A DNA stretch of 64,000 bases from Bog-756 sp036513075 (GCA_036513075.1 DATBZS010000070.1:4383-68382), one strand, 5' to 3'; shown: positions 1 through 9,539, counted from the first letter of the stretch. Notes: generated by a model not told the origin, from the sequence alone. Numbers and translations: made by a program.

Positions 1-2
1 CC

Positions 3-524
3 GTCCTGATCACCGCCCAGGGGGTCGGCGCGGTGGCCGGCGCCCTCGCCCTACCGGGGCTGGCCGAACGGTTCGGGCGGTTCGCCGTCCTGCGGGCCGC
101 CCTGTTCGCGGTACCGGTGCTGCTGTGCGGCTACGGACTGGCCCCCAGCCTGGCGCTGGCCGTCCCTGCTTTCGTAGCGGTCGGGGCCGGCTACATCTGC
201 GTACTGTCGGGTCTCAATACGGTCGTCCAGCTCCGGGCCCCGGTGGCGGCCCGGGGGCGGATCCTCTCCATCTACATGATGGCCCTCGGACTCGTCTATC
301 CGGTCGGGGCCGTCATCCAGGGCCGACTGGCCAACACCCACGGCATCCGGGCGGTCACCGTCGCCGCCGCGCTGGTGCTCCTCGCCCTGGTGACCCTCAC
401 CGCCGTCGTGCGCCCGACCATCTTCACCAACCTGGCCGATCCAGTGCCGACCGGTGGCTTGGACGACGGTCCCGTCGAGGTCGTCGGGATCCCTGACCCG
501 GCGGCCGCCGGGGGCGAAACATGA
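3..524 (+). CDS. MFS transporter, C-terminal part (5' end outside window)
   Basis: The reading frame is open from the first bases of the window, so this is the C-terminal portion (about 173 residues) of a longer membrane protein. Hydrophobic segments alternate with short charged loops, and a GLAERFGRFAVL loop resembles the conserved inter-helix loop of the major facilitator superfamily. A polar tail of about 35 residues follows the last helix. The stop overlaps the next start by 4 bp (ATGA), so it is translationally coupled to the acyl-CoA ligase. The substrate cannot be told from this fragment. Confidence 0.75.
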   Translation, partial: VLITAQGVGAVAGALALPGLAERFGRFAVLRAALFAVPVLLCGYGLAPSLALAVPAFVAVGAGYICVLSGLNTVVQLRAPVAARGRILSIYMMALGLVYPVGAVIQGRLANTHGIRAVTVAAALVLLALVTLTAVVRPTIFTNLADPVPTGGLDDGPVEVVGIPDPAAAGGET

Positions 525-1879
525 TCGAACATGCGGGCACTGAGGTCCTCACCGCCGCCGACGCCGAGGAGTGCCAGACCCGGGCGGCCGGAGCCCTCCT
601 CGCCGCCGGCTGTCGCGAGGGCGACCGGGTCGCCTTCTGCCTGCCGTCGTCGGCCGCTCTCCTCTGCGCCGTGCTCGGGGCATTGCGGGTCGGGATCGTG
701 CCCGTCCTGTTGAACGCCACCCTGACCGTCGCCGAGCGGGACCTGCTGGTCGACGACGCCGACCCAACACTTACCGTCCTCGACGGCGACGCACTCGACC
801 GTCTGAACATTGGACCGCCGGCCACCCTCGCCCCGTTCCCCCGTTCCCGTCCCATGCACTACACCTCGGGCACCACCGGGCGGCCCAAGGGAGTGTGGTC
901 GGGACTCTGGGACGACGCCACCGCAGCCGCGGCATTCGGCGACGAGGCCGACCTGTGGGGCTTCGGACCCGACGATGTCCACCTGGTGTGCTCCCCGATG
1001 TACCACTCGGTGTCGGTCCGCTTCGCCGGGGGCACCCTGCTCCGGGGCGGCACCTGTGTGATCCTCGACCACTTCGACGCCGACCGGGCGTCCTGTGCTC
1101 TGGCGGGCGACTACGGGGTGGTGCCCACCACGACGTTCCTGGCCCCCTCGGCCCTGGCCCGGCTGCTGGCCCTGTCCGGCTCCGGACCGGACCGGTTTTG
1201 TGACCTGCGGCTCCTGGTCCATGCCGGCTCACCGTGTCCGCCGGCGCTCAAGCGTGCCGCGCTCGATGTGGTCGGCCCCGACGTTCTGTGGGAGTTCTAC
1301 GGTTCGACCGAGGGGCAGTTCACCGTGTGCCCACCGGCTGACTGGTCGGCACGGCCGGGCACCGTGGGCCGTGCCCGACCAGGTCGGACGCTGTCGGTCG
1401 ACCCCGACGGGCTGGTGTGGTGCCGCCCCCCGGACTTCGCCCGGTTCACCTACTGGCGGGACGAGGCCAAGACGCGGGCCGCGTGGCGGGACGGGTCCTT
1501 TACCGTGGGAGACCTCGGGCGCCTCGACGACGAGGGCTTCCTCTACCTCGACGGCCGACGGGACGACCTGGTCATCAGCGGCGGGGTCAACGTCTATCCG
1601 GCCGAGATCGAGGCCGCATTGGCCGATGTGACCGGCGTAGCCGAGGTGGCCGTCTTCGGCGTGGCCGACGATCGGTGGGGTCAGCGGGTGTGCGCCGCGG
1701 TGGTGCCCGCTTCCGGTGCCGACCCCGACGCCGTGGTGGCTGCCTGCGTCGAGCGTGCGTCGGGCCACCTGGCCGGCTACAAGCGGCCCAAGCAGTACGA
1801 GGTGGTCGCGGCCCTGCCCCGGACGGCCACCGGCAAGGTCCGACGCCTGGACCTGCCCGAGGTCCTCCGGCTCGCCTGA
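521..1879 (+). CDS. AMP-dependent acyl-CoA synthetase/ligase
   Basis: This is an ANL-superfamily adenylating enzyme that activates a carboxylic acid as acyl-AMP and transfers it to CoA. The phosphate-binding motif YTSGTTGRPKG is at residues 114-124 and YGSTEG (motif A5) at about 260. GDLGRLDDEGFLYLDGR near 330 holds the hinge Asp, and the catalytic A10 lysine lies in PRTATGKVRR near 441. At 452 residues it is short for the family (usually 500-550), mainly because the N-terminal lobe is reduced, yet all core motifs are present. It starts inside the stop of the transporter gene, suggesting uptake and activation of the same acid. The acyl substrate is not predictable from sequence. Confidence 0.9.
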   Translation: MIEHAGTEVLTAADAEECQTRAAGALLAAGCREGDRVAFCLPSSAALLCAVLGALRVGIVPVLLNATLTVAERDLLVDDADPTLTVLDGDALDRLNIGPPATLAPFPRSRPMHYTSGTTGRPKGVWSGLWDDATAAAAFGDEADLWGFGPDDVHLVCSPMYHSVSVRFAGGTLLRGGTCVILDHFDADRASCALAGDYGVVPTTTFLAPSALARLLALSGSGPDRFCDLRLLVHAGSPCPPALKRAALDVVGPDVLWEFYGSTEGQFTVCPPADWSARPGTVGRARPGRTLSVDPDGLVWCRPPDFARFTYWRDEAKTRAAWRDGSFTVGDLGRLDDEGFLYLDGRRDDLVISGGVNVYPAEIEAALADVTGVAEVAVFGVADDRWGQRVCAAVVPASGADPDAVVAACVERASGHLAGYKRPKQYEVVAALPRTATGKVRRLDLPEVLRLA

Positions 1880-1941
1880 ACAGGGTTTCACGGAGCCGGG
1901 GCGGGAGAGTGGGGTTGCCGTGATGGGCGATACTTGGCGCC

Positions 1942-3345
1942 ATGCACGCCGTCGACCCAGGTCCGCCGATCGCCACCGTCAATCCGGCGACCGGCGAGCT
2001 CATCGAGTCCTTCGAGCCCCTGGACGCCGCCACCGTCGAGGCCCGACTGGCCACCGCGGCGGCCGGGGCGGCGGCCTGGGCGACGACCACCTTCAGCGAG
2101 CGGTCCCGCCTCCTGGTGACCGCCGCCGAGCTCCTCGAGGGCGAGGTGCCCGACATCGCCCAGACCGTCACCATCGAGATGGGCAAGCCCTTCGCCCAGG
2201 CCAAGGGCGAGGTGGCCAAGTGCGCCCACGGGTTCCGCTGGTTCGCCGAGCACGCCGAGGCCATGTTGAGCGACCGGGAGGTACTCCTCGACGCCTCGCT
2301 CGGCCTCATCACCTACCAGCCCCTCGGCGTGGTGCTGGCCATCATGCCGTGGAACTTCCCGCTGTGGCAGGTGGCCCGGTTCCTGGCCCCGGCCGTCATG
2401 GCCGGCAATGTCGGCCTGCTCAAGCATGCGCCGAGCGTGCCCCGCACCGCCCTCCTGCTCGAGGACCTGTTCCGCCGGTCCGGCGCCCCCGACGGCGTGC
2501 TGCAGACCCTGCTCATCGGCACCGACCAGGTCCCGGCCATCATCAGCGACCCGCGGGTGGCCGCCGTCACCCTAACCGGCAGCGTGGGCGCCGGCCGCGC
2601 CGTGGCCGCCCAGGCCGGGGCGGTGGGCAAGAAGGTGGTACTCGAGCTCGGTGGCAGCGACCCCTTCATCGTCCTCCCCTCGGCCGACCTGGACCGGGCC
2701 GTCCCGGTCGCCGTGCAGGCGCGAGTCCAGAACGCCGGCCAGTCGTGCATCGCCGCCAAGCGGTTCATCGTCCATCAGGACGTGGCCGAGAAGTTCACCG
2801 ACCGGTTCGTCGCCGCCATGGACGCGCTGTCGGTGGGGGACCCTTTCGACCCGGCCACCGAAGTCGGCCCGCTCATCAACGCGGCTGCCGTCGACGGCAT
2901 CGAGGCCCAGGTGGAGGACGCCCGGGCCAAGGGCGCGACCATTCTGTGCGGCGGCGAGCGGGTGGTGGGCCCGGCCGGACCGGACCACCCCGGCTGCTAC
3001 TACCGACCGACGGTCATCACCGACATCGCCCCGGGAATGCGGGTGGCCACCGAGGAGGTGTTCGGTCCGGTGGCCCTCCTCTACGCGGTGGCCGATGCCG
3101 ACGAGGCCATGGCACTGGCCAACGACACCGAGTTCGGGCTGGGCTCGAGCGTGTGGACGAACGATCCCGACGAGCAGCAACAGTTCGTGGCCGGGCTGCA
3201 GGCCGGCCAAGTGTTCGTGAACGGGATGACGGTGTCGATGCCCGAGCTCCCGTTCGGAGGCATCAAGAGTTCGGGCATCGGGCGCGAGCTGTCCTCGTTC
3301 GGACTTCACGAGTTCTGCAACGTCAAGTCGGTCTGGATCGCCTGA
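1942..3345 (+). CDS. NAD(P)-dependent aldehyde dehydrogenase, succinate-semialdehyde dehydrogenase type
   Basis: A 467-residue cytosolic aldehyde dehydrogenase that oxidises an aldehyde to the acid with NAD(P)+. The substrate-site signature MPWNFPLWQ, general base Glu235 (LELGGSDPF) and nucleophile Cys269 (GQSCIAAKRF) are all present. The N-terminus (NPATGELIESF), the EMGKPFAQAKGEV segment and the overall length resemble the GabD/Sad group acting on succinate semialdehyde. That substrate is inferred from family resemblance only. The gene stands 62 bp after the ligase and 7 bp before the cysteine desulfurase. Confidence 0.9.
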   Translation: MHAVDPGPPIATVNPATGELIESFEPLDAATVEARLATAAAGAAAWATTTFSERSRLLVTAAELLEGEVPDIAQTVTIEMGKPFAQAKGEVAKCAHGFRWFAEHAEAMLSDREVLLDASLGLITYQPLGVVLAIMPWNFPLWQVARFLAPAVMAGNVGLLKHAPSVPRTALLLEDLFRRSGAPDGVLQTLLIGTDQVPAIISDPRVAAVTLTGSVGAGRAVAAQAGAVGKKVVLELGGSDPFIVLPSADLDRAVPVAVQARVQNAGQSCIAAKRFIVHQDVAEKFTDRFVAAMDALSVGDPFDPATEVGPLINAAAVDGIEAQVEDARAKGATILCGGERVVGPAGPDHPGCYYRPTVITDIAPGMRVATEEVFGPVALLYAVADADEAMALANDTEFGLGSSVWTNDPDEQQQFVAGLQAGQVFVNGMTVSMPELPFGGIKSSGIGRELSSFGLHEFCNVKSVWIA

Positions 3346-3352
3346 TGACGGC

Positions 3353-4576
3353 GTGGGCCGCCTGATGGGCGGAATGTCCGCATCCGAGCGCGCCGACGCG
3401 TTTCGCGACGACTCCGACCGCGTCTACCTCGACCATGCGGCCACCACGCCGCTGCGTCCCGAGGCGCTCGAGGCCATGCTCCCGGTCCTGACCGACGACT
3501 TCGCCAACCCGTCGGGCGGCCACGCTGAATCGAGGCGGGCCCGGGTCGCCCTCGACGACGCCCGAGACCGGATCGCCGAGCTGCTGGGTGTCGGTCCTGG
3601 CGAGCTGGTCCTGACCTCGGGTGGGACCGAGGCCGATGACCTGGCCGTCCACGGCGGATGGCAGGCGGTGTCGGACGGATGGACAGACCGGGTGCCGCCG
3701 GCCGTGGTGTGCACGGCCATGGAGCACCACGCGGTGCTCTTGGCCTGCCGGACCCTGGCCCGCCGTACCGGTGCCGACCTCCGCGAGGTGCCGAGCGGGG
3801 CCGACGGCCGGATCGACCTCGACGCCCTGGCCGATGCCTGCCGGGACGACGTGGGCCTGGTGTCGGTCATGGCCGTGAACAACGAGGTCGGCACGGTCCA
3901 GCCGCTCGACGAGGTAGCAGCGGTGGTGGCGTCCCGGTCACCCGGTGCCGTCCTCCACACGGACGCCGTCCAGGCGGTGCCGTGGCTCGATGTCGCGGCC
4001 TGCACCGCCCCAGCTGGGCTGGTGTCGGTCAGTGCCCATAAGTTCGGGGGTCCGAAGGGGAGCGGTGCGCTGGTCGTCCGGTCGGGCGTCGGGATCCGGT
4101 CCCGCATCGACGGCGGCGGCCAGGAGCGGGGTCGGCGCAGTGGGACGCCACACGTGGCCGGGGCCGTGGGCATGGCCGCCGCCCTGGCCTCCACGGTGGC
4201 CGAGCGCCGGGCTTCGGTCGACCGGGTGACCGGGTTGCGCGACCGGCTGGGCGACGGCCTCCTGGCCGCGGTGCCGGGCGCGGTCGAGTCCGGTGACCGC
4301 GACCGGCGGGTGGCCGGCATCCTCCACCTACGCTTCGCGGCCGTCGAGGCCGAGGCCGCAGTGATCCTGCTCGACCAGGCCGGCATCGCCGCCTCGGCCG
4401 GGGCGGCCTGCTCGAGCGGTGCCGTCGAGCCCAGCCATGTGCTCGCCGCCATGGGCCTGGGGCCGGCCGAAGCCTCGTCGGGGGTGCGCTTCTCTTTGGG
4501 TGTCACCACCACCGACGACGATGTGGAGCGTGCCCTCGCTCGAATTCCCGACGTCGTCGACCGCCTGCGAAACTAG
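3353..4576 (+). CDS. Cysteine desulfurase (NifS/IscS family)
   Basis: A PLP enzyme that takes sulfur from L-cysteine as a protein persulfide for tRNA thiolation and Fe-S assembly. The N-terminal signature YLDHAATTPLRPEALEAM, PLP lysine Lys230 (SAHKFGGPKGSGA) and persulfide Cys353 (SAGAACSSGAVEP) are visible. The short CSSG loop without an insertion places it in class I. The first in-frame start is the GTG at 3353; ATGs at 3365 and 3374 are equally possible and none has a strong Shine-Dalgarno sequence. It is followed after 4 bp by mnmA, a common pairing in which the desulfurase supplies sulfur to the tRNA 2-thiolase. Confidence 0.93.
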   Translation: MGRLMGGMSASERADAFRDDSDRVYLDHAATTPLRPEALEAMLPVLTDDFANPSGGHAESRRARVALDDARDRIAELLGVGPGELVLTSGGTEADDLAVHGGWQAVSDGWTDRVPPAVVCTAMEHHAVLLACRTLARRTGADLREVPSGADGRIDLDALADACRDDVGLVSVMAVNNEVGTVQPLDEVAAVVASRSPGAVLHTDAVQAVPWLDVAACTAPAGLVSVSAHKFGGPKGSGALVVRSGVGIRSRIDGGGQERGRRSGTPHVAGAVGMAAALASTVAERRASVDRVTGLRDRLGDGLLAAVPGAVESGDRDRRVAGILHLRFAAVEAEAAVILLDQAGIAASAGAACSSGAVEPSHVLAAMGLGPAEASSGVRFSLGVTTTDDDVERALARIPDVVDRLRN

Positions 4577-4580
4577 GACC

Positions 4581-5657
4581 GTGCGCATCCTGGTGGCCAT
4601 GTCCGGCGGTGTCGACTCGTCGGTGGCGGCCGCCCTGTTGGCCGATATCCACGGGACCGACGACGTGGTCGGTGCCACCCTCAAGTTGTGGGGCGGCGAG
4701 TCCGACTCGGGCTGCTGTTCGGTGGCCGACGTGGACGACGCCCGGCGGGTAGCCGACCAGTTGGGCCTGGTCCACCATGTGTTCAACTTTGCCGCCGAGT
4801 TCGAGGCCCACGTGGTCGACCCCTATGTCACCGGCCACGCCGATGGCCGGACGCCCAACCCGTGCATCGAGTGCAACCGGCACCTCAAGTTCGACCGCCT
4901 GCTCGACCGGGCGACCCAGCTCGGGTTCGACGCGGTGGCGACCGGCCACCACGCCCGGCGGGTCCGGGACGCCGACGGCACCTGGCGGCTGGCCCGGGGG
5001 GCCGACCCGGCCAAGGACCAGTCCTACGTGCTGGCCATGCTCGGCCAGGACCAGCTGGCCCGCACCGTCTTTCCGGTGGGGGAGCTGACCAAGGCGCAGG
5101 TGCGGGAGGAGGCCTCCCGCCGGGGCCTGCGCACCGCGGCGAAGCCCGACAGCCAAGATGTCTGCTTCATCCGCTCCGACGAGGGCCGCGCCGGGTTCCT
5201 GGCCCAGCGGGTGGAACTCCACCCGGGGCGCCTGGTCGACCACGACAGTGGCGCTGACCTGGGCGAGGTCACCGCCGTGGAGCTGGTCACGGTGGGCCAG
5301 CGCCGGGGGATGGGTCATGGCACCGACGGCCGCCGTCGATTCGTGACCTCGGTCGACGTCCCCGCCAGGCGGGTCACCGTGGGCCCGCCGGAAGCGAGCT
5401 ACGCCGCGGACCTCGCGCTCTGGACCATTGCCTGGGTCGACGGACCACCCTCTGGGTGGGACGGGGTCGACGGCGCCGACGGACTGGCCCAGTGCAGCGC
5501 CCACGGACCGGCGCTGCCGTGTGTCGTGCGGGCCGACGGCGACGGGCTGTCGGTGCGCTTCGCCGCGCCACAGCGCCGGGTGGCCCCGGGCCAGACGGTC
5601 GCCCTGTACGACCCCGTCCGCCCCGACCTGGTGGTCGGTTCCGGGCTGGTCCGGTGA
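4581..5657 (+). CDS. mnmA: tRNA-specific 2-thiouridylase MnmA
   Basis: Catalyses ATP-dependent 2-thiolation of U34 in tRNA-Lys, tRNA-Glu and tRNA-Gln. The 358-residue protein has the PP-loop SGGVDSS at 8-14, the catalytic Cys98 in NPCIECNRHLKF, and the second cysteine Cys195 in DSQDVCFI. The C-terminal third corresponds to the beta-barrel domain. The start is taken as GTG 4581, which puts the PP-loop at the usual distance from the N-terminus and lies just 4 bp after the desulfurase; upstream in-frame ATGs would run through that gene. The stop overlaps the ligA start (GTGA). Confidence 0.95.
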   Translation: MRILVAMSGGVDSSVAAALLADIHGTDDVVGATLKLWGGESDSGCCSVADVDDARRVADQLGLVHHVFNFAAEFEAHVVDPYVTGHADGRTPNPCIECNRHLKFDRLLDRATQLGFDAVATGHHARRVRDADGTWRLARGADPAKDQSYVLAMLGQDQLARTVFPVGELTKAQVREEASRRGLRTAAKPDSQDVCFIRSDEGRAGFLAQRVELHPGRLVDHDSGADLGEVTAVELVTVGQRRGMGHGTDGRRRFVTSVDVPARRVTVGPPEASYAADLALWTIAWVDGPPSGWDGVDGADGLAQCSAHGPALPCVVRADGDGLSVRFAAPQRRVAPGQTVALYDPVRPDLVVGSGLVR

Positions 5658-7753
5658 CCGCGGGGGTGAACGTGGGGGGCGACGACCCGGTGGGCCGGGC
5701 CGCCGCGCTGCGGGCCCTCATCGCCCACCACAATGAGCGCTACCACACGCTCGACGACCCCGAGGTGTCCGACGCCGAGTACGACGAGCTGGTGCGCGAA
5801 CTGCGCACCCTGGAGGCCGACCACCCCGACCTGGTCGTCCCCGATTCACCGACCACCCAGGTGGGGGCGGCACCGTCCACCCAGTTCGCGCCGGTGCGCC
5901 ACCACGTGCCCATGATGAGCCTGGACAATGCGTTCAACCCCGACGAACTGCAGGCCTGGGCCGACCGGGTGGGCCGACTGGTTCCCACGAACACCGCCTT
6001 CGAATGTGAACTCAAGATCGACGGGCTGGCCATTTCGCTCCTGTACCGGGACGGGCGATTCGTCCAGGCCGCCACCCGGGGGGACGGCACGACCGGCGAG
6101 GACGTCACGGCCAATATCGCCACCATCGCGGCCATCCCCCAACACCTGGAGCCGGCCGTCGGCCCGCCTCCCGAGGTGCTGGAGGTGCGGGGGGAGGTGT
6201 ACATGCCCATTGCCGCATTCACCGACCTCAACCGCCGCCAGGCCGAGGCCGGCGAGAAGCTGTTCGTCAACCCCAGGAACTCGGCCGCCGGGTCGCTACG
6301 CCAGAAGGACCCGGGCGTCACCGCCGCCCGTGCCCTGTCGTTCTGGGCCTATCAGGTCGGCGAGATCCGTCCGGCGCCCACCACCGAGCCGTCCGACCCG
6401 ACCGCCGACCTGGCCACCAGCCAGTCGGGCACCCTGGCATGGCTCGGTCGGGCCGGATTCCCGGTCAATCCCGAAGTCCACCTGGTCTGCGGGCTCGACG
6501 AGGTGCTGGCCTTCTGCGCCCGGTGGGAGGAGCACCGCCACGACCTGGACTACGACATCGACGGCGTGGTGGTCAAGATCGACGACCTCGGGCTCCAGCG
6601 GTCGCTCGGGTCGACGTCCCGGGCTCCCCGGTGGGCCATCGCCTACAAGTTCCCGCCCGAGGAGCGCACGACACTCCTGTCGGACATCGAGGTCTCCATC
6701 GGCCGGACCGGCAAGGCGACGCCCTTCGCCGTGCTGGAGCCGGTGTTCGTCGGTGGCTCGACCGTGGCCCTCGCCACCCTCCACAACGAGGACCAGGTCC
6801 GGCTGAAGGACGTTCGCCCGGGCGACACGGTGACCGTGCGCAAGGCCGGCGACGTCATCCCCGAGGTGGTCGGCCCCGTACTCGTCAAGGGCCGGCGCCG
6901 GAAGCCGAAGTGGAGATTCCCCACCTCCTGCCCGGTCTGTTCGGCGCCGCTGGTGCGCCTGGAGGGGGAGAGCGACACGTTCTGCACGAACCTCGACTGC
7001 CCGGGTCAGCGGGTGCAACGGATCGCCCACTTCGCCTCGCGATCGGCCATGGACATCGAGGGCCTGGGCGAGCAGCGGGTCCAGCTGCTGGTCGACCACG
7101 GACTGCTGGTCGACGTGGCCGACCTCTACTCCTTCACCTCTGAGACGTTCTCGGACCTCGAGGGGTTCGCCGCCGTGTCGATCGCCAACCTGCTCAGCGC
7201 CATCGACGAATCGCGGACCCGGCCACTCAGCCGGGTCCTGATCGGGCTCGGCATCCGCCACCTGGGCCAGGTCGGCTCTACCGCCCTGGCCCGGGCCAGC
7301 GGTGACATCGATGGGGTGCTGGCCGCAGACGAGGCCACGCTGGCCGCCATCGACGGTGTCGGCCCGGTCATCGCCGCCAGCGTGGTGGCCTGGTTCGCCT
7401 CGTCGGTCAACCGGTCGGTAGTCGACCGCTTGCGGGCCGCCGGCCTCCACCTCACCGAGCCGGGGGCGCTTGCCGACGGGGGCATCCCCGACCTAGCTCA
7501 AACTCTGGAGGGCCGGTCGGTCGTGGTGACCGGGACGCTGGAGGGCTACACCCGGGACGAGGCCGAGGCGGCCGTGCTGGCCCGGGGCGGCAAATCCCCG
7601 GGGACCGTGTCGAAGAAGACCTACGCGGTGGTCGTCGGGCAGGCGCCCGGGGCCTCCAAGGTGACCAGGGCCGGGCAACTGGGGGTTCCGGTGGTCCCGG
7701 GGGAGCAGTTCGAGTCGTTCCTGGCCACGGGTGAAATTCCCCAACCTGGGTAG
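5654..7753 (+). CDS. ligA: NAD-dependent DNA ligase LigA
   Basis: Seals nicks in replication and repair using NAD+. At 699 residues it has the full family length. The domains in order are Ia (residues about 10-60, with YHTLDDPEVSDAEYDEL), the adenylation domain with nucleophile Lys121 (ELKIDGLAISLL), the OB fold, a four-cysteine zinc finger (CPVC near 426, CTNLDC near 447), helix-hairpin-helix repeats, and a C-terminal BRCT domain (about 620-694, SVVVTGTLEGYTRDEAE). The start GTG 5654 overlaps the mnmA stop, giving the expected N-terminus; an in-frame extension to 5456 would lie inside mnmA and is rejected. Confidence 0.96.
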   Translation: MTAGVNVGGDDPVGRAAALRALIAHHNERYHTLDDPEVSDAEYDELVRELRTLEADHPDLVVPDSPTTQVGAAPSTQFAPVRHHVPMMSLDNAFNPDELQAWADRVGRLVPTNTAFECELKIDGLAISLLYRDGRFVQAATRGDGTTGEDVTANIATIAAIPQHLEPAVGPPPEVLEVRGEVYMPIAAFTDLNRRQAEAGEKLFVNPRNSAAGSLRQKDPGVTAARALSFWAYQVGEIRPAPTTEPSDPTADLATSQSGTLAWLGRAGFPVNPEVHLVCGLDEVLAFCARWEEHRHDLDYDIDGVVVKIDDLGLQRSLGSTSRAPRWAIAYKFPPEERTTLLSDIEVSIGRTGKATPFAVLEPVFVGGSTVALATLHNEDQVRLKDVRPGDTVTVRKAGDVIPEVVGPVLVKGRRRKPKWRFPTSCPVCSAPLVRLEGESDTFCTNLDCPGQRVQRIAHFASRSAMDIEGLGEQRVQLLVDHGLLVDVADLYSFTSETFSDLEGFAAVSIANLLSAIDESRTRPLSRVLIGLGIRHLGQVGSTALARASGDIDGVLAADEATLAAIDGVGPVIAASVVAWFASSVNRSVVDRLRAAGLHLTEPGALADGGIPDLAQTLEGRSVVVTGTLEGYTRDEAEAAVLARGGKSPGTVSKKTYAVVVGQAPGASKVTRAGQLGVPVVPGEQFESFLATGEIPQPG

Positions 7754-8139
7754 CTACAGGCACGAATCACCCGGCCCGACTCACCAATTTTGACGATCTT
7801 GGCCGAACCCTGCCAATTGCAACCGACGAGTCTTGTAAAGAAGGGCTCCGTTCACTACTCTACGAATGCCGGTTCAGAAGGTTTCCAGGGAAGGGGGGGA
7901 GGCCGGATCTCAGGTCGTTGTGCTCGAGGCATCGGGGGGCGTCGGGTCGACGGTACCGATTTCGCAGGCGCAACGTAGGGATCCGGCAGCTGATCCTGTA
8001 ACGGGACGGGGGAACGATTCGAAATCCCCTGTGCCGATTCATCTGGGAATGGATCTGGTCGGTGGTGTGATTACGTCGGGGGGCGACCGTCGCCTGACTT
8101 CGAGCCCGTGGCGACACGGGGCAAAAAGGAGCAAACCAT
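7754..8139. other. Intergenic leader, 386 bp, no gene
   Basis: This gap between ligA and the secreted repeat protein has no convincing gene in any frame and is visibly less GC-rich around 7790-7870. A weak sigma-70-like pair, TTGTAA (7833-7838) and TACTCT (7856-7861) with a 17-bp spacer, could be a promoter. That would leave a 5' leader of roughly 270 nt. I see no riboswitch pattern that I recognise. Confidence 0.4.
8123..8131 (+). promoter_or_regulatory. Strong ribosome binding site of the repeat protein
   Basis: AAAAAGGAG lies 8 nt before ATG 8140. It is one of the best Shine-Dalgarno sequences in the window, where many genes are overlapped or poorly led. It fixes the start of the secreted protein and suggests high expression. 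Confidence 0.8.
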
Positions 8140-9525
8140 ATGTTTCGCAAATTGCTAATGGCTGGAGCGTCGGTGGCGCTTGCAGCGACTGGTTTGGCGG
8201 CTGTAGGTGCTGTTGCCAGCTCAGGCGTGGCAGCGGCCACCGGGCCGGCGCCGACGGTCGTTACTTGCGCCTCCTCTGGAACGGTGACCTTCGCCAGTCC
8301 GGGCCTGTCGTTCGGTGGAGCTCTCACCGCCAATACGACGGTGAAGAGTGCTGCGTCCGTCCTGGGAACGGGAACAGGTTGCTCCGCTACACCGATCGGC
8401 ATCTCCATCCCGAGTGCCACCACCGCGTGCCCGCAGACCGCCGGCGTGCCCACTCCGACTGACCCGAGCGCCTGTCTGGCCTCGAAGACTAAGAGCGGTA
8501 TCACCACCTACGCCATTGCCGCGAAGCCCAACTACTACAACACCACGGCTTCGTACGCAACGGCCGGTGTGGCCAATCTGGCAGCTGCTTTGGCGGCCAA
8601 GCCGCTCAAGACCACCGTCGACAACATCCCGTTGGTGCTGATGTACGGTGCGGCCTCTCAGATCACCCCAGGGGGCGTCTGCGGTGCCAACGACGACGTC
8701 GGGTTCTACCTCACGGGGAACGCGACAGTGAAGGGCCTGACCGTCGCCACCTACACCGACACCACGTGTCTGGTCAGTGATACCGGAACGGGAACGACAG
8801 GGGACTTCTTCGCTGACCTGACGTCACCTTCGACCATCATCACGGGGGCCACCATCGGTGGGGCCAGCAACTTGACCGTCACCTTCCCGAACTCGAGCTG
8901 CTCGGCCGCCGGAACGGTGACCTTCGCCAGCCCGGGGCTGTCCTTCGGTGGAGCTCTCACCGCCAATACTTCGGTGAAGACTGCTGCGTCCGTCGTGGCG
9001 ACGGGAGCAGGTTGCTCCGCTACACCGATCGGGGTCTCCATCCCGAGCACCACCACCGCGTGCCCGCAGACCGCCGGAGTGCCCACTCCGACTGACCCGA
9101 GCGCATGTCTGGCCTCGAAGACCAAGAGCGGCATCACCACCTACGCCATTGCCGCGAAGCCCAACTACTACGACACCACGGCTTCGTACGCAACGTCCGG
9201 TGTGGCTGATCTGGCGGCTGCCTTGTTGGCCAAGCCGCTCAAGACCACCATCGACAACGTTCCGATGGTGCTGAACTACGGTGCGGCCTCTCAGATCACC
9301 CCAGGGGGCGTCTGTGGTGCCAACGATCAAGTCGGGTTCTACCTCACCGGGAACGCGACGATCAAGGGCCTCACAATCGGCACGTACACCCAAACCACGT
9401 GTCTGGTCAGTGATACCGGAACGGGAACGACAGGGGACTTCTTCGCTGACCTGACGTCACCTTCGACCATCATCACCGGAGCCGTCATCGGTGGGGCCAG
9501 CAACCTGACCCTCACCTTCGGCTAG
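8140..9525 (+). CDS. Secreted protein with two 211-residue tandem repeats, function unknown
   Basis: A 461-residue protein with a clear Sec signal peptide: MFRKLL, a hydrophobic stretch, then a likely cleavage near SGVAAA at 30-34. The mature part is rich in Thr, Ser, Ala and Gly and consists of two almost identical units (from about residue 47 and residue 258). Each unit has six cysteines in matching places, which would allow three disulfides outside the cell. There are no transmembrane helices after the signal peptide and no sorting motif that I recognise. I do not recognise the family. An abundant cell-surface or secreted structural protein is possible but only inferred from the strong RBS, signal peptide and repeats. 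Confidence 0.88.
   Translation: MFRKLLMAGASVALAATGLAAVGAVASSGVAAATGPAPTVVTCASSGTVTFASPGLSFGGALTANTTVKSAASVLGTGTGCSATPIGISIPSATTACPQTAGVPTPTDPSACLASKTKSGITTYAIAAKPNYYNTTASYATAGVANLAAALAAKPLKTTVDNIPLVLMYGAASQITPGGVCGANDDVGFYLTGNATVKGLTVATYTDTTCLVSDTGTGTTGDFFADLTSPSTIITGATIGGASNLTVTFPNSSCSAAGTVTFASPGLSFGGALTANTSVKTAASVVATGAGCSATPIGVSIPSTTTACPQTAGVPTPTDPSACLASKTKSGITTYAIAAKPNYYDTTASYATSGVADLAAALLAKPLKTTIDNVPMVLNYGAASQITPGGVCGANDQVGFYLTGNATIKGLTIGTYTQTTCLVSDTGTGTTGDFFADLTSPSTIITGAVIGGASNLTLTFG
8278..8910 (+). repeat. Tandem repeat unit 1 (633 bp)
   Basis: First copy of an in-frame 633-bp direct repeat inside the secreted protein gene, starting at GGAACGGTGACCTTCGCCAG. It aligns with the second copy at a constant offset of 633 bp without visible gaps. 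Bases 8761-8843 are identical to 9394-9476 (83 bp). Confidence 0.9.
8911..9525 (+). repeat. Tandem repeat unit 2 (615 bp)
   Basis: Second copy of the 633-bp repeat, ending at the stop codon just short of full length. Substitutions relative to unit 1 are scattered, many of them silent, and all six cysteine codons are kept. This indicates duplication with later selection, or gene conversion between the units. Confidence 0.9.
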
Positions 9526-9539
9526 TAAGCGGACGCCTC

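Noticed and set aside
1716..3365. 549-codon plus-strand frame overlapping the aldehyde dehydrogenase
   Set aside because: An Arg/Gly/Pro-rich shadow frame of the dehydrogenase gene, which carries intact catalytic residues in another frame.
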